Part shown: positions 9,196-18,800 of the stretch, in pieces
Layout of the letters: every line of letters starts with the position of its first letter
How positions within the stretch are numbered: the stretch's first letter is position 1
Source: Spirochaetota bacterium
Lineage (GTDB): Bacteria; Spirochaetota; UBA4802; UBA5368
DNA length: 41,273 nucleotides
Direction: 5' to 3'
Assembly (NCBI GenBank): GCA_025457965.1
Contig: JALOTJ010000012.1
Coordinates: forward strand, 1-41,273
Position numbers and translations under genes: made by a program
The notes under the pieces: generated by a model
What the model saw: the letters and a program-made list of their open reading frames with translations, nothing else
What the model was told of the DNA's origin: nothing
The model's database searches: none

Positions 9196-10965
9196 ATGGA
9201 CATCATCGACGACAGAAAAACGCTGAATCTCGCGAAGATCAGCAGCATCAACCGCCAGATCAACTCCAGCATGAACCTGCCGGAGCTTTTGACGGTCATT
9301 CTCGAGACCGCCCGCGAGATCCTTCACACGGTCGGTGCTTCGCTCCTGCTCTCGGATATCCTGACCGGGGACCTCATCTTCAACGTCGTGCTTGGAGACC
9401 ACAAGGAGGAGATCAAGGGCGAGAAAGTGCCCCGCGGCGTGGGAATCGTCGGCATCGTAGCGGAATCCGGCAAGCCCCTCATCGTCAATAACGCGCAGAA
9501 CGATCCCAGGGTATTCAAGGGCATCGACAGCAAGTCGAGCTTTACCACCCGCAACATCATCTGCGTTCCGATGACCGTTCAGGAGCGAAACATCGGCGTG
9601 CTGGAGGCGGTTAACTCGATCGGCAGGGAGGCCTTCGACGAGCTCGACGTCGAGCTCCTTTCGTATATCGCCGGACAGGCGGCGATCGCTATCACCAACC
9701 GGCGCCTCGTCGACGAGTTGACCAGCCGCGTCAAGGAACTTAGCGCGCTGTACGATATCTCCCAGACGGTCTCCTTCTCCCGGACCGAGGGCGACCTGCT
9801 CGACACCATCATCGCGACACTGCCGCGTTCGCTCGGAGTCGATCGCGCATCGCTCCTCCTCTACGAGGAGACGAAAAAAGTGTTGGTGCTCCATGCCGCG
9901 CATGGCCTTCCCGAAGACGTCCGGCCGGGCATGGAAATACCGATCGACAACTCGATTTCCGGCCACGTTTTTCTGACGGGCGACCCGCTCATCGTCGTCG
10001 ACAGGGAAGGCGAAATGTCCTTCATCAAAGCGGACCGGAGCAGTAGCTATCGGACGCCGTCCTTTATCTCGGTTCCCGTCCGCAGTGAAAGCGGGGTGAT
10101 CGGGGTCATCAGTGTCACCGACAAGACGGACTGCTCCATTTTCAACGCCTTCGACCTTCGGGTAATGTCGACCATCGCCAACCACGTTACCGAGGCCGTG
10201 CGAAACATCCAGTACCAGAAAAACAAGGAGGCCCAGCGGCGCTTCGCGCAGGAGCTTGACATCGCGGCCGAAATCCAGCGGAAGATCCTTCCGGAGATAC
10301 CGCCCGTGTTCGGAAATCACCGTATAGCGGCCTTCAACCGCCCGGCCAAGGAGGTTGGGGGAGATTTCTTCGACTTTTTCAATTTCGGCTCGAACAAGTA
10401 CGGCCTGGTCGTCGGGGATGTTTCAGGGAAGGGAATCCCCGCCGCTCTCTTCATGGGTTCGGCGCGCAACGTGATCCGCGCGGAGGCCAGGATCAGCACC
10501 CAGCCCGAGCCGCTGCTGGTCCATTCCAATCGCTACGTGTTCGACGATTCAGAGTACGGGATGTTCGTTACGGCCTTTTATATGCTCATCGACAGCCACA
10601 ACAGGCTCCTCACCTACGGGAGCGCGGGCCATAACGACCAGATACTTATAAAAAGCAGGGACCGTCAGGCCGTGCGTCTTAACGCATCGGGCAGGGCGCT
10701 GGGTCTTTCCGCTGACTCCGCGTACGAGGAAAGGGTCTTCATGTATGAAACCGGCGACCTTCTGCTGCTATTCACCGATGGCGTGCTCGATTATCTCGGG
10801 GAGGGAGACATCGACAGGGGCGAGGAGCGCCTCATCGAGATCGCGCTCCGTTACTTCGACGACAACCCCTCGGTCATCATCGGCTATTTCAGGGAACTGC
10901 TCTCCAATAATGCGGTTGACAATTATTTCATCGACGATTTCACTATTCTCTCCGTGAAATTCTGA
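9196..10965 (+). CDS. GAF-GAF-PP2C (SpoIIE/RsbU-type) serine phosphatase
   Basis: A soluble signalling phosphatase of 589 aa. Two GAF sensor domains (about 27-170 and 195-345) are followed by a short helical linker with the ELDIAAEIQRKILP signature and a PP2C-like SpoIIE domain (about 370-589). Metal-binding motifs are present: GGDFFDF near 387, GDVSGKGIPAALF near 408, FTDGVLD and the final DDFTIL. In partner-switching systems such enzymes dephosphorylate an anti-anti-sigma STAS protein; no STAS or RsbW-like gene is in the window, so the target is elsewhere. An ATG at 9136 is in frame, but the sequence from 9196 onwards is the part that resembles the family. The next gene follows after 15 nt and is probably co-transcribed. 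Confidence 0.93.
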   Translation: MDIIDDRKTLNLAKISSINRQINSSMNLPELLTVILETAREILHTVGASLLLSDILTGDLIFNVVLGDHKEEIKGEKVPRGVGIVGIVAESGKPLIVNNAQNDPRVFKGIDSKSSFTTRNIICVPMTVQERNIGVLEAVNSIGREAFDELDVELLSYIAGQAAIAITNRRLVDELTSRVKELSALYDISQTVSFSRTEGDLLDTIIATLPRSLGVDRASLLLYEETKKVLVLHAAHGLPEDVRPGMEIPIDNSISGHVFLTGDPLIVVDREGEMSFIKADRSSSYRTPSFISVPVRSESGVIGVISVTDKTDCSIFNAFDLRVMSTIANHVTEAVRNIQYQKNKEAQRRFAQELDIAAEIQRKILPEIPPVFGNHRIAAFNRPAKEVGGDFFDFFNFGSNKYGLVVGDVSGKGIPAALFMGSARNVIRAEARISTQPEPLLVHSNRYVFDDSEYGMFVTAFYMLIDSHNRLLTYGSAGHNDQILIKSRDRQAVRLNASGRALGLSADSAYEERVFMYETGDLLLLFTDGVLDYLGEGDIDRGEERLIEIALRYFDDNPSVIIGYFRELLSNNAVDNYFIDDFTILSVKF

Positions 10966-10980
10966 TCCTCAGGGAAAAAA

Positions 10981-11961
10981 GTGAAAAAATACCGGGTGAT
11001 TTTTGTCGGTGCGGGAGTGTTGATCCTCGCTCTGCTCTTCTACAGTTTCGGCGTGCAGAAAACCATCGACGACATACTCGCCATGGGCTGGCGTTTCTGG
11101 ATCATCGCGGGTATATTCCTTTTCAACAACATCTTCATGACCATCGCCTGGAAGGTGCTCATCAACCATCCGGTCAGGCCGTCATATTACCTCCAGCTCT
11201 TCCTCGCACGGGTGGCGGGGGATTCCACCTCATCCGTGAACGCCATGGCATCGGCGGCAGGAGAGGCGCTCAAGGCGATCTACATAAAGGACGTTATCCC
11301 CATTCAGACCGGCCTCGCTTCGGTCGTTCTCGACCGCACCATACACATCATCTCCAACGTGCTCATGATGCTCACCGGCATCGTTATCAGTTTTTTCGTC
11401 CTCAACATTCCGCTATGGATCTCCATCGGAACGCTCGCCGCGTTCGTGCTGCTTTTCTATATGATGATGGTAATTTTAAGAAAACAGCGGCAGGGCTTCG
11501 TCCGTTACCTCCTGACCCGCATTCCCGCACGGTGGCTCGATCGTCTCATGAACGAAAAGCGATGGCAGAAGGTTGATACGCTCGACGGGGATATCTCATT
11601 CGTCTTCAGCACCAGGGAGACGATGAAAAGTTTCTATCTCTCCCTGGCCGTACATTATCTTTCAGGTTTCTTTTTTTCCAGCCTCGAAATATACCTCATC
11701 GTCATCTTTTCCGGAAACTCGATCACCTTCGTGCACTCCATGTTCCTGTATATATTCAGCATGTTCCTAACCAGCGTCATTTTTTTCATGCCGGCGAACC
11801 TGGGGACCAGCGAGGGATCGTTTTCACTCGCGTTGCGTTTCCTCGGCTACGACCCTGCCATCGGTCTCACGGTCGGACTGATCAAGCGTCTGCGCACGCT
11901 GGTATGGTCGCTCATCGGCATCGTCATCCTTTTTTTCGCAGGCATGACCAGAAAGAGCTGA
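10981..11961 (+). CDS. UPF0104 / lysylphosphatidylglycerol synthase transmembrane region family protein
   Basis: This 326-aa integral membrane protein has about eight hydrophobic segments and the family features of the YbhN/AglD/MprF flippase-like domain: an early Lys/Arg-rich first helix border, GEALKAIYIKD (about 94-104), a VVLDRTIHI helix (about 113-121) and the C-terminal NLGTSEGSF loop near 276. The family includes the lipid-flipping half of MprF and related envelope proteins; the substrate here is unknown. GTG is the start, with CAGGGA 6 nt upstream. It follows the GAF-PP2C gene closely, so it may be under the same control. It converges on the sixA-like gene with a 15-nt gap. Confidence 0.88.
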   Translation: MKKYRVIFVGAGVLILALLFYSFGVQKTIDDILAMGWRFWIIAGIFLFNNIFMTIAWKVLINHPVRPSYYLQLFLARVAGDSTSSVNAMASAAGEALKAIYIKDVIPIQTGLASVVLDRTIHIISNVLMMLTGIVISFFVLNIPLWISIGTLAAFVLLFYMMMVILRKQRQGFVRYLLTRIPARWLDRLMNEKRWQKVDTLDGDISFVFSTRETMKSFYLSLAVHYLSGFFFSSLEIYLIVIFSGNSITFVHSMFLYIFSMFLTSVIFFMPANLGTSEGSFSLALRFLGYDPAIGLTVGLIKRLRTLVWSLIGIVILFFAGMTRKS

Positions 11962-11976
11962 TGCACGTCGAATGAT

Positions 11977-12435
11977 TCACCGCATGTACTCGCACCGGAA
12001 ATATCCATCAAGCCTGAATGCCCCCCTTTCGCGGTCGATGATCACCGGGGACGCGTTGGTGATCTCCACAAAATCGCGTTTTTCGTCTCCCGCCAGCAGT
12101 GACGCGGCGAGCTTCCCCAGGTGCGGCAGATGTCCGACGATCAGCACATTGACGCCTAGCGCCTTGATCTCGTCCTCCATCGGCCGTATCGGATCGTCTG
12201 GATTGAGGAAGGACCGCTCCTCGACACGGACCCCGCCAAGGGCGAATGAGACGGCTTCGGCGGTCTCCCGTGCCCTGGTTTTCCCGCTGTGCAGCACGAG
12301 TCCGGGGTAAAACGGGAGCTTCCGTAGAAACTCGGAAAGGCGCTTTACCTGCGAGCGCCCCTTGTCGGAAAGCGGCCTCTCGGGGTCTTTCTCCGAAGCG
12401 ACGGCGTCACCGTGCTGTACCAGGATAATCTTCAC
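11977..12435 (-). CDS. sixA: SixA-like phosphohistidine phosphatase
   Basis: A 152-aa histidine phosphatase superfamily protein. The catalytic His is H8 in LVQHGDA and a second His, H102, lies in VGHLPHL; SGKTRARETAE (50-60) provides the phosphate-binding arginines. The usual RHG triad is QHG, so the first arginine that normally binds phosphate is Gln, a change seen in some SixA-like proteins of archaea and bacteria. In E. coli SixA removes phosphate from phosphohistidine of ArcB or the nitrogen PTS; the target here is unknown. The GTG start has a strong GGAGGTG about 5 nt upstream. It lies on the strand opposite to both neighbours. Confidence 0.88.
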   Translation of the reverse strand: MKIILVQHGDAVASEKDPERPLSDKGRSQVKRLSEFLRKLPFYPGLVLHSGKTRARETAEAVSFALGGVRVEERSFLNPDDPIRPMEDEIKALGVNVLIVGHLPHLGKLAASLLAGDEKRDFVEITNASPVIIDRERGAFRLDGYFRCEYMR

Positions 12436-12652
12436 CGTGGCACCTCCTTCCTTCCTTTTTTTTAACCCGATTATAACCGGTCATGCCGAGTAAAGGCAAA
12501 TGAAAATCACATCCAAAATATAATTGATTTATTCGGGAGTACCGGCAGGTAGTGAAGGCAACAGGCGCTTTCATATATTAACAGGCGAGTCAGCTCTTCC
12601 GGTAAAAGCACCATGAGGGAGCCTCCGGAGGATAAAGCGAAGCGGCGGAAGC

Positions 12653-13564
12653 ATGGAAATTAAAAGGCTTTATCACCGACTGCGGGGCACACCCTACTAT
12701 AAAAAGGGGAAGAAGGCTCTCGTGATCGAAGGCGGCGGCATGCGGGGTATCTTTCTCACGGGCGTGCTGCAGAGCTTCACCGACCGGGGATACTTCCCCT
12801 GGAAACTTATCATCGGATCGTCGGCGGGAGCGCTCACGGGCACCGCCTACGCCGCGCGGCAGATCCATCTTGCCCGCGACGCCTTTTTCACCGAACTTTT
12901 ATCGGGTAAATTCATCAATTTATCCAATATCCTCCGCCCCGAAAGGCACATTCTTAACCTGGACTGGATGGTCGACACAATTATTCACGGAGACGAGCCT
13001 CTCAGCTCCCGTGCGCTGTCCCGCGCGTGTCCCGTGCTCATCACCGCCACCGACTGCCGCCCCGACAACCCCCCGCAGACGCTGTACTTCAGCACGCGGC
13101 GCGACGATATGTCCTCCGTTCTCAAGGCGACCGCCGCCATCCCCGTTCTCTACCGCGGCTTCGTCGAATACGCGAAACACCACCTTCTGGACGGCGGTCT
13201 GCTCGATCCGATCCCATACGCAAAAGCGCTGGAAATGGGATACGACGAGGATGAGATTCTGGTGGTCGTCACGCGACGGCACGGCTATCGCAAGAAGGAG
13301 GAATCGTTCTGGATCAGGTCCCTTTACGAATCTTACTACAAAGATCACCGTTACCGCTTTCTCGTCGAGGCGATCAGCAACAGGTATCTGCTGTACAACA
13401 AAACACTCGACGAGCTCGAGCAGCGGCATCGGGGAATCGACGTCATCTATCCCCCGGACGATTTCCGGGTGGACAGGCTCAGCCGCGACGGCAAAAAAAT
13501 ACTGGAAGGCTTCGCCCAGGGTGCCGTGGCCGGAAGGGACTACCTGCGCCGCCTCCGCGGCTGA
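12653..13564 (+). CDS. Patatin-like phospholipase (RssA/YjjU type)
   Basis: A 303-aa cytoplasmic acyl hydrolase with all patatin motifs: the oxyanion loop EGGGMRG (26-32), the nucleophile elbow G55-S-S57-A-G59 with Ser57, and the D180-G-G motif giving the Ser-Asp dyad. A C-terminal region with many Arg, Lys and Tyr residues (210-300) may touch membranes. It is expected to release fatty acids from phospholipids. The upstream 217-nt gap has a TATAAT at 12519-12524 with no convincing -35 box. GGCGGA lies 4 nt before the ATG. It converges on the FecR gene with an 8-nt gap. Confidence 0.92.
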   Translation: MEIKRLYHRLRGTPYYKKGKKALVIEGGGMRGIFLTGVLQSFTDRGYFPWKLIIGSSAGALTGTAYAARQIHLARDAFFTELLSGKFINLSNILRPERHILNLDWMVDTIIHGDEPLSSRALSRACPVLITATDCRPDNPPQTLYFSTRRDDMSSVLKATAAIPVLYRGFVEYAKHHLLDGGLLDPIPYAKALEMGYDEDEILVVVTRRHGYRKKEESFWIRSLYESYYKDHRYRFLVEAISNRYLLYNKTLDELEQRHRGIDVIYPPDDFRVDRLSRDGKKILEGFAQGAVAGRDYLRRLRG

Positions 13565-13572
13565 GGGCCGAC

Positions 13573-14634
13573 CTATTTTTTCCCGGGCTTTACCGACTCC
13601 TTGTCGATCCCGCCCTTGATCTTTTCAATGCTCTCTCGGTGCCTGCCCATGATTTCCTCGTGGGCTTTGCGATACGACTCCCTTACCGCCTGCAGGGCCT
13701 CGTAGTTTATTCGCTGTTGTTCGGCGACGCGGTTCGACTCTTCCTTTATGCGATAAAAGGTGTCGTACATTTCCGTCCGGTCCTTCCCGAAGCGATCAAG
13801 GATTCCCTCTATGGAGGCGGCTGCACTTTCATTGAGCAGTGCGTCATCCGCCATATCGCGCTCTACGAGCGAAAGCTCCTCACCGGTCTTTTCGATCTGC
13901 TTATTCCCGACGGCCGCCCTGCCGCCCAGCCGCGAGTTGAGCTCGCTGAGCTTTCCAGACGACTTCGAGCTGCGCTCACCCATGTTGTTGATGTAGCCCT
14001 CGAAGCGCCTGCCCCGCTCCCCGGGATCGCGCTCCATCTCTTTATCGCGCGCCGCCTTCCAGCCGGCCAGGTCGGCCTCCTCCTCATCGTCGAGCGGTGA
14101 CTCGGCAAGGCCTATCCTGGCCTTCGACGATGGGCCAAGGTCCTTCCTGCCGTAGGGGTTGCGCACCTCAAGCGCTCCTTCCTTCATTTCGACGCGGGAG
14201 TCGGCGCCGTCGCTTACGCCCACCAGAAAGTCCGTACCGCGCACTGAACAGACCGTTGTCGGAGTTACCACTTTTCGCTCCGAACCCCGGGCAAGTTTCT
14301 GGAACCGGGCGTTAATCGCTCCGGAGATCAACGAAACTGAACCGGAGTCCTTCACTATTATACTGCCGATTTTCACCCTGCTCTTTTCAGTAACGCGTAT
14401 CTCGCTGCCGTCGTTGTATGCGAGGACCGCAATTCCCCCGGTACCCGTTATCACCATGTCTCCGTCGGCCAGCGACTGGCCCAGGCCCGCCTCCGACGAT
14501 TTCCCCTGGCGGACAAGCGATACGTCGCCCACGAGGAATGAAAATTCGAGCGCCAGCGCTTTTTCTGATCTCGCCGCCATCGCGAACACCACGAGCAACG
14601 CCGCGCATGCGCGCACCACCGTTCTCCTTTTCAT
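13573..14634 (-). CDS. Exported FecR-domain protein, last gene of the five-gene operon
   Basis: The 353-aa product has a Sec signal peptide (1 to about 28), a FecR domain (about 30-165, with VRGTDFLVGV at 131-140 and a following EGALEV strand) and a long charged helical tail (about 180-345) predicted to be partly coiled coil. Classical FecR is a membrane anti-sigma factor with an inner-membrane helix; this one has no membrane helix after the signal peptide, so it looks periplasmic and may be a ligand-binding or structural partner. ATG overlaps the stop of the response-regulator gene as ATGA, with GGAGGG 9 nt upstream. No sigma-factor gene is nearby. Confidence 0.88.
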   Translation of the reverse strand: MKRRTVVRACAALLVVFAMAARSEKALALEFSFLVGDVSLVRQGKSSEAGLGQSLADGDMVITGTGGIAVLAYNDGSEIRVTEKSRVKIGSIIVKDSGSVSLISGAINARFQKLARGSERKVVTPTTVCSVRGTDFLVGVSDGADSRVEMKEGALEVRNPYGRKDLGPSSKARIGLAESPLDDEEEADLAGWKAARDKEMERDPGERGRRFEGYINNMGERSSKSSGKLSELNSRLGGRAAVGNKQIEKTGEELSLVERDMADDALLNESAAASIEGILDRFGKDRTEMYDTFYRIKEESNRVAEQQRINYEALQAVRESYRKAHEEIMGRHRESIEKIKGGIDKESVKPGKK

Positions 14635-15857
14635 CTTTTCCCGCCCTCCTTGCTTTTATAGCTCATGCCGATAAGGGTTATGTCATCGCCGGGACGCTGA
14701 CTGCCGCTGAATTCCATCACCCTTTCAAAAATAGTCTCGATAAGCTCGTGGATATTTTTCTCCACGTATTTTTTAAGAAGCTCCAGAAAAACTCCCTGGC
14801 CCATTATCCTGTCGTTCGAACCCGTCAGCTCGAAAACGCCGTCCGTGTAGAAAACAAGCCTGTCTCCTCCGCTTATGCTCATGCGTTCGTTCTTGTAGAC
14901 CGAGTTTTCGAAGATCCCTACGAACGGACTGTTGGGGTCCAGAAACACGTAGCCTCCGTCCGCGCGCATGATGGCGGGCGAGGGGATACCCGCGTTACAG
15001 TAGGTGAGCGTATCGGCCGCTAAGTCGAAGAGCCCGTAGAAAATGGTCACATAATTGTAGCTCATCTTTTTCTGGGATCCGATCAGAAACCTGTTGACCT
15101 CTCCCATGAATTCGGAAGGAACGGGACTCGAAGTCTTCACCGAGCTGATGGCGGTTTTCACCATGGCCGAATACAGCGCGGCGGGCACCCCGTGGCCCGA
15201 TACGTCGGCGAACACGAAGGCGAAATGGTCTTCATCGTATGAGATAAAATCGAAAAAATCTCCGCTTACCTTTTCCACCGGTCTGAATTTCAGCGCGAGG
15301 TCGAAGCGATCGAGATCGGGCAGCGCCGCAGGGAAAAGACAGCGCTGCAGGTTTGCCGCGATATCGAGCTCTTTTTCAATTTCAATGTTTCTCGTTTTTA
15401 TCTCCTCGTTCAGGATTTCAAGCTCCTGGTTTTTCTGCCTGAGCTCTTCCAGGAGTGCGCGGTTCTCGAGGACGAGCCGCCGCGCCTCCAGGGCCCTCTC
15501 GACCGAAATACTGATCTGCTCGTTTTTGAACGGCTTGAGGATGAAGTCCGTCGCCCCGCTCTGAAGCGCCGATATGGCGATGTCGATGTCCCCGTAACCG
15601 GTTATGAGAATCACCGGGATCCCCGGGTCGACGAGCTGTACTCTGTTGAGAAACTCGATGCCGTCCATACCCGGAAGATTGACGTCGACGATGATCACAT
15701 CCACCGTGGAGAGATTCTCCGAGCGAAGGGCCTCCTCCGCGCTCTCGTACCCCCTGGTGCTGTATTGCTTCCGGAGGATCCGGTAGATGAGGTCGTTTAC
15801 GAGCTTGTCGTCATCGATGACCACAATATTCGCTTTCACGCGGGCGGTTTCGCTCAC
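14631..15857 (-). CDS. Response regulator with PP2C/SpoIIE phosphatase output
   Basis: The 408-aa protein has an N-terminal receiver domain (about 9-125) with acidic pocket D15-D17, phospho-acceptor D58, T86 and K108 all present. A coiled-coil linker (about 128-170) ends in ELDIAANLQRCLFP, the family signature also found in the GAF phosphatase at 9196. The PP2C-like domain (about 180-405) keeps SGDFFDF, DVSGHGVPAALY, FYTDGVFEL and PGDDITLI. Phosphorylation by an unseen histidine kinase should control dephosphorylation of a STAS-type partner. GTG start overlaps the stop of the giant gene as GTGA, with GGAGG 8 nt upstream. Confidence 0.94.
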   Translation of the reverse strand: MSETARVKANIVVIDDDKLVNDLIYRILRKQYSTRGYESAEEALRSENLSTVDVIIVDVNLPGMDGIEFLNRVQLVDPGIPVILITGYGDIDIAISALQSGATDFILKPFKNEQISISVERALEARRLVLENRALLEELRQKNQELEILNEEIKTRNIEIEKELDIAANLQRCLFPAALPDLDRFDLALKFRPVEKVSGDFFDFISYDEDHFAFVFADVSGHGVPAALYSAMVKTAISSVKTSSPVPSEFMGEVNRFLIGSQKKMSYNYVTIFYGLFDLAADTLTYCNAGIPSPAIMRADGGYVFLDPNSPFVGIFENSVYKNERMSISGGDRLVFYTDGVFELTGSNDRIMGQGVFLELLKKYVEKNIHELIETIFERVMEFSGSQRPGDDITLIGMSYKSKEGGKR

Positions 15858-18800
15858 GGCCGTATCCTCCGGTCGTCCAACGCGTTCAGATACAGCCGCA
15901 TGCCGGCCCAGTAGGCCGGATGACTGAACTGTCTTCTGGAGCGAACGCCCTGCTTGGCCCGTTCGAACGCGGCGATGACTTCGGTCCCCGACGCGAGCTC
16001 GCGGTAAAAAATATCGACAAAAACCGCGTTGTTAACGTCATGCACCGCGGCGTCGTTGATCACCACCGCACGCGCACCGCGCACTGACGCGTACAGCGCA
16101 AACTCCGAATGTCCCACGACCCCGAACGCGTCCCCCGAGGGAAGGTAGAGGAGAGAGCCTCCCTTCACGTTGTCAGCATACGCCACCCCGCCCAGGGAGA
16201 GCGCCCCTGTCATCGGGTTGTACGCAAGCTCCGCCATGAGATGCCCCACGCCAGAACGGAGCGCCGTTTCGGACCGCCAGGCTATCCCGGACTGGCGTAG
16301 CGCGACGCGCTCCACTTCGAGATACATCAAATCCCGGCGCCCCCCCACCAGACTCACCCTCGGAAGGATGGTTTCGTAGTCCCGCAGGGCGGAAATTATG
16401 GAAGAGCAGTACGCCACCTGGTGGGACTCGTCGAGCATCTCCTTCTCCCCGGTAATTTCGAACGGCACCTGCTCGAGTTCATTGTCGACGATGAAAATGA
16501 CCGACTCTTTCCCGCGGTAATAATTCTCGAACGGCTTCAGGAACGCGGCCAGATCGCGCGAAACGGAGGCAACGCTTCCGAAGACCCCGATCGCCTCGCG
16601 GTAGCGCTCCGCCAGGAGGAGCGCACGTTCATAACCGTCCTTAATGCGTACGGGCTCGATAAACTGCCGCGCGATTGTCCATCCGAGCACATCTTTCCCG
16701 TTTTTAACCATGTAGATCACGACCGCCGCATCGGGAATCCTGCGCTGGAAAGTCTCTATGGGGACCATGCCGGCGATCGAGCCCGCCTGCAGGGCCGGAC
16801 TGGCGTTCAGAAGCCGGAGAAAACGGTCCCGTCCGGCGATTCTGTCCTGTATGCCCTTAAACTCGGCCGCCGCTTCGCGCTTAATCCCCGAACCGAGCCC
16901 GGGAAAGCGCGAGCGCAGCTGTAGCTGCTTCTTCGTCTCCGCGTAGACGAGCGCGGAGAGGTAATCGCGGCGGCTCATCCTGTATGATATCATGAAATCG
17001 AGGCTCTGCTCCACCAGATCAATCCGGTTAAATGCCGAAAGAACATCCACCGACGCGTCGAGCGCCTGCAGTCCGCCGGTCACGCGCAACTCGACCCTCC
17101 GCCATTCCTCCTCGGACGCGTTCTTTTTCTTCAGAATCCTCGCGAGCTCCAGCCGCGCGCCGAGCAGCTCGAGCACGTAGCGATATCCGGCCGGCACCCC
17201 GCCCAGTGATGACGCGCGCGCCGAGGCCTCGTCGAACCTTCCCAGCGAAATTTCGTTCTCGAGGAGCAGCAGTTCGAGTGGAATTACGACCGGGTGGGCG
17301 GCATCCAGAAGAGCCCTTCCGGCCTTTGCCGATTCATACGAATCGTGATAACGCTCGGCCTTGAGCAACTCCATTCCATGGGCATACTGGTATGCCGCCC
17401 TGATCCCCGGTGCCTCCCTGCCCTTTATCGATTCGTTCACCGCACCGAGGATCGCGAGTGCATCACCATGACGCCGCTCGGCCTTGTGTAATTCGTACAT
17501 CCTCATTAAAAGCGGCGCGGAGTCCATCCAGAATGCCCCCGCCGCCATGCCGTCGAGGTCTATCGTGCCGGCAAAGGAATGAATGCCCGAAAATTTTTCA
17601 GCCTTCATGAAGCGGTCTAAGACAATTGCAACCGGAAATGTCGAGAGCGCATCGAACCGCCCGCTTTCCTCCAGCAGGGGGGCGGCCTTCAACCTGACAC
17701 TGTCTCCATCTTTCTCGACGAAGAGCTCCATGATGCCGATAGCCCGGCGCGGCAGCCACCTGGTTTCGCGTGTTCTTCCGCCAAGAAGCGCAATCTTGCA
17801 CATTTCACGCGACGAGAAAGGGGTGACGACAGTCATGCCGGATACGATATTTCGCGCGTCAGGCTCTCTACCACCCAGATACAAGTACTCGGCGAATAGC
17901 AGTCGCAATCGGTCGACGGACACCAGCGAGCCGCTCCCGGTCAGCGCCGCCATCAGCGCCTCAGGTGTTGGCGTTCCTCCTCGTGCAATATCAGCGGCGA
18001 GGGCGAGCGCCCGGTAATCGGCGGTTTCGGAGGCGCCCTGTTTCATTCGTCTATCTATTATTTCAACCGCCTCCCCCGCAGCCCCCCTGTAGAGCAAAAG
18101 GTATGCCTTAAGGGCCAGGGCCCTCTCTATCAATCCGTCCGAAGCCGGGCCACTGGCCGCAAGCGCCCGGTTGATCATGGTCGCCGCCGTCCCGTGATCG
18201 TCGGCGAGGAGCGCAAGCTCGGCCGAATGAAGCGCGTACAGCACGGGTGCGTTCACGTCACCGCGCGCGCTGTCGTTCCAGCGATCTAGGAGCACCCGCG
18301 CGTGGGCGGCATCGCCACGCCGAAATTCCTCTATAAACATGGCATACAGCGCGTCGTTTGACCGTTTGCCGGCCTCCGATACGTCGACGGCGCTGCCGGC
18401 TTTCCCCAGCGCGAACGCAAAGCCCGACGTGCCGCCGATGTCGGTGTTGAGTCGGTCGCGCGGCGCTTCGAGAGCGCGCCCGACAAGCTTTGCCATATCG
18501 TCCATGCCGAGGCCGTGGCAGACGACGACCGATCGCGCTCCCGCATACCGCGCCGCCTCGAACGCGAGCGCGACGCGCTCCTCATCAAAGTGTTCCATGT
18601 TCAGCACGATAAGCTCGGCGCCCAGGCGGTTCCCGAATAATGCCGCGGGAGAAAGCGGACCTTCCGCTTTGCCCTGGTCCACCAACACCGAGAAGCGCGC
18701 GAGCTCTGCGCCCGGCAGGGTCCCGTCGCGCATGACCATCCGGGCGAGCGCCGGGATGCCCTGTAATTTCTCCCGCAGTTTCTGGTCGGCAGTGTACAGG

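Noticed and set aside
7502-9196. Start of the FAD dehydrogenase at 9196
   Set aside because: The extra 40 residues are Pro/Arg-rich and unlike the family, and they would run into the start of the divergent GAF-PP2C gene.
8219-9226. Plus-strand frame opposite the FAD dehydrogenase gene
   Set aside because: It is a shadow of the Rossmann-fold protein on the minus strand, which has an unmistakable GAGPAGL motif.
9112-10320. Minus-strand frame of 402 codons opposite the GAF-PP2C gene
   Set aside because: The plus-strand gene has two GAF domains and all PP2C motifs; the minus frame is Asp/Val/Arg-rich without domain signature.
13548-13581. Hairpin GCCGC-CTCC-GCGGC followed by TTTTTT as terminator of the patatin gene
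   Set aside because: The stem is only 5 bp, lies inside the coding region and is 14 nt from the T-run, so it does not make an intrinsic terminator.
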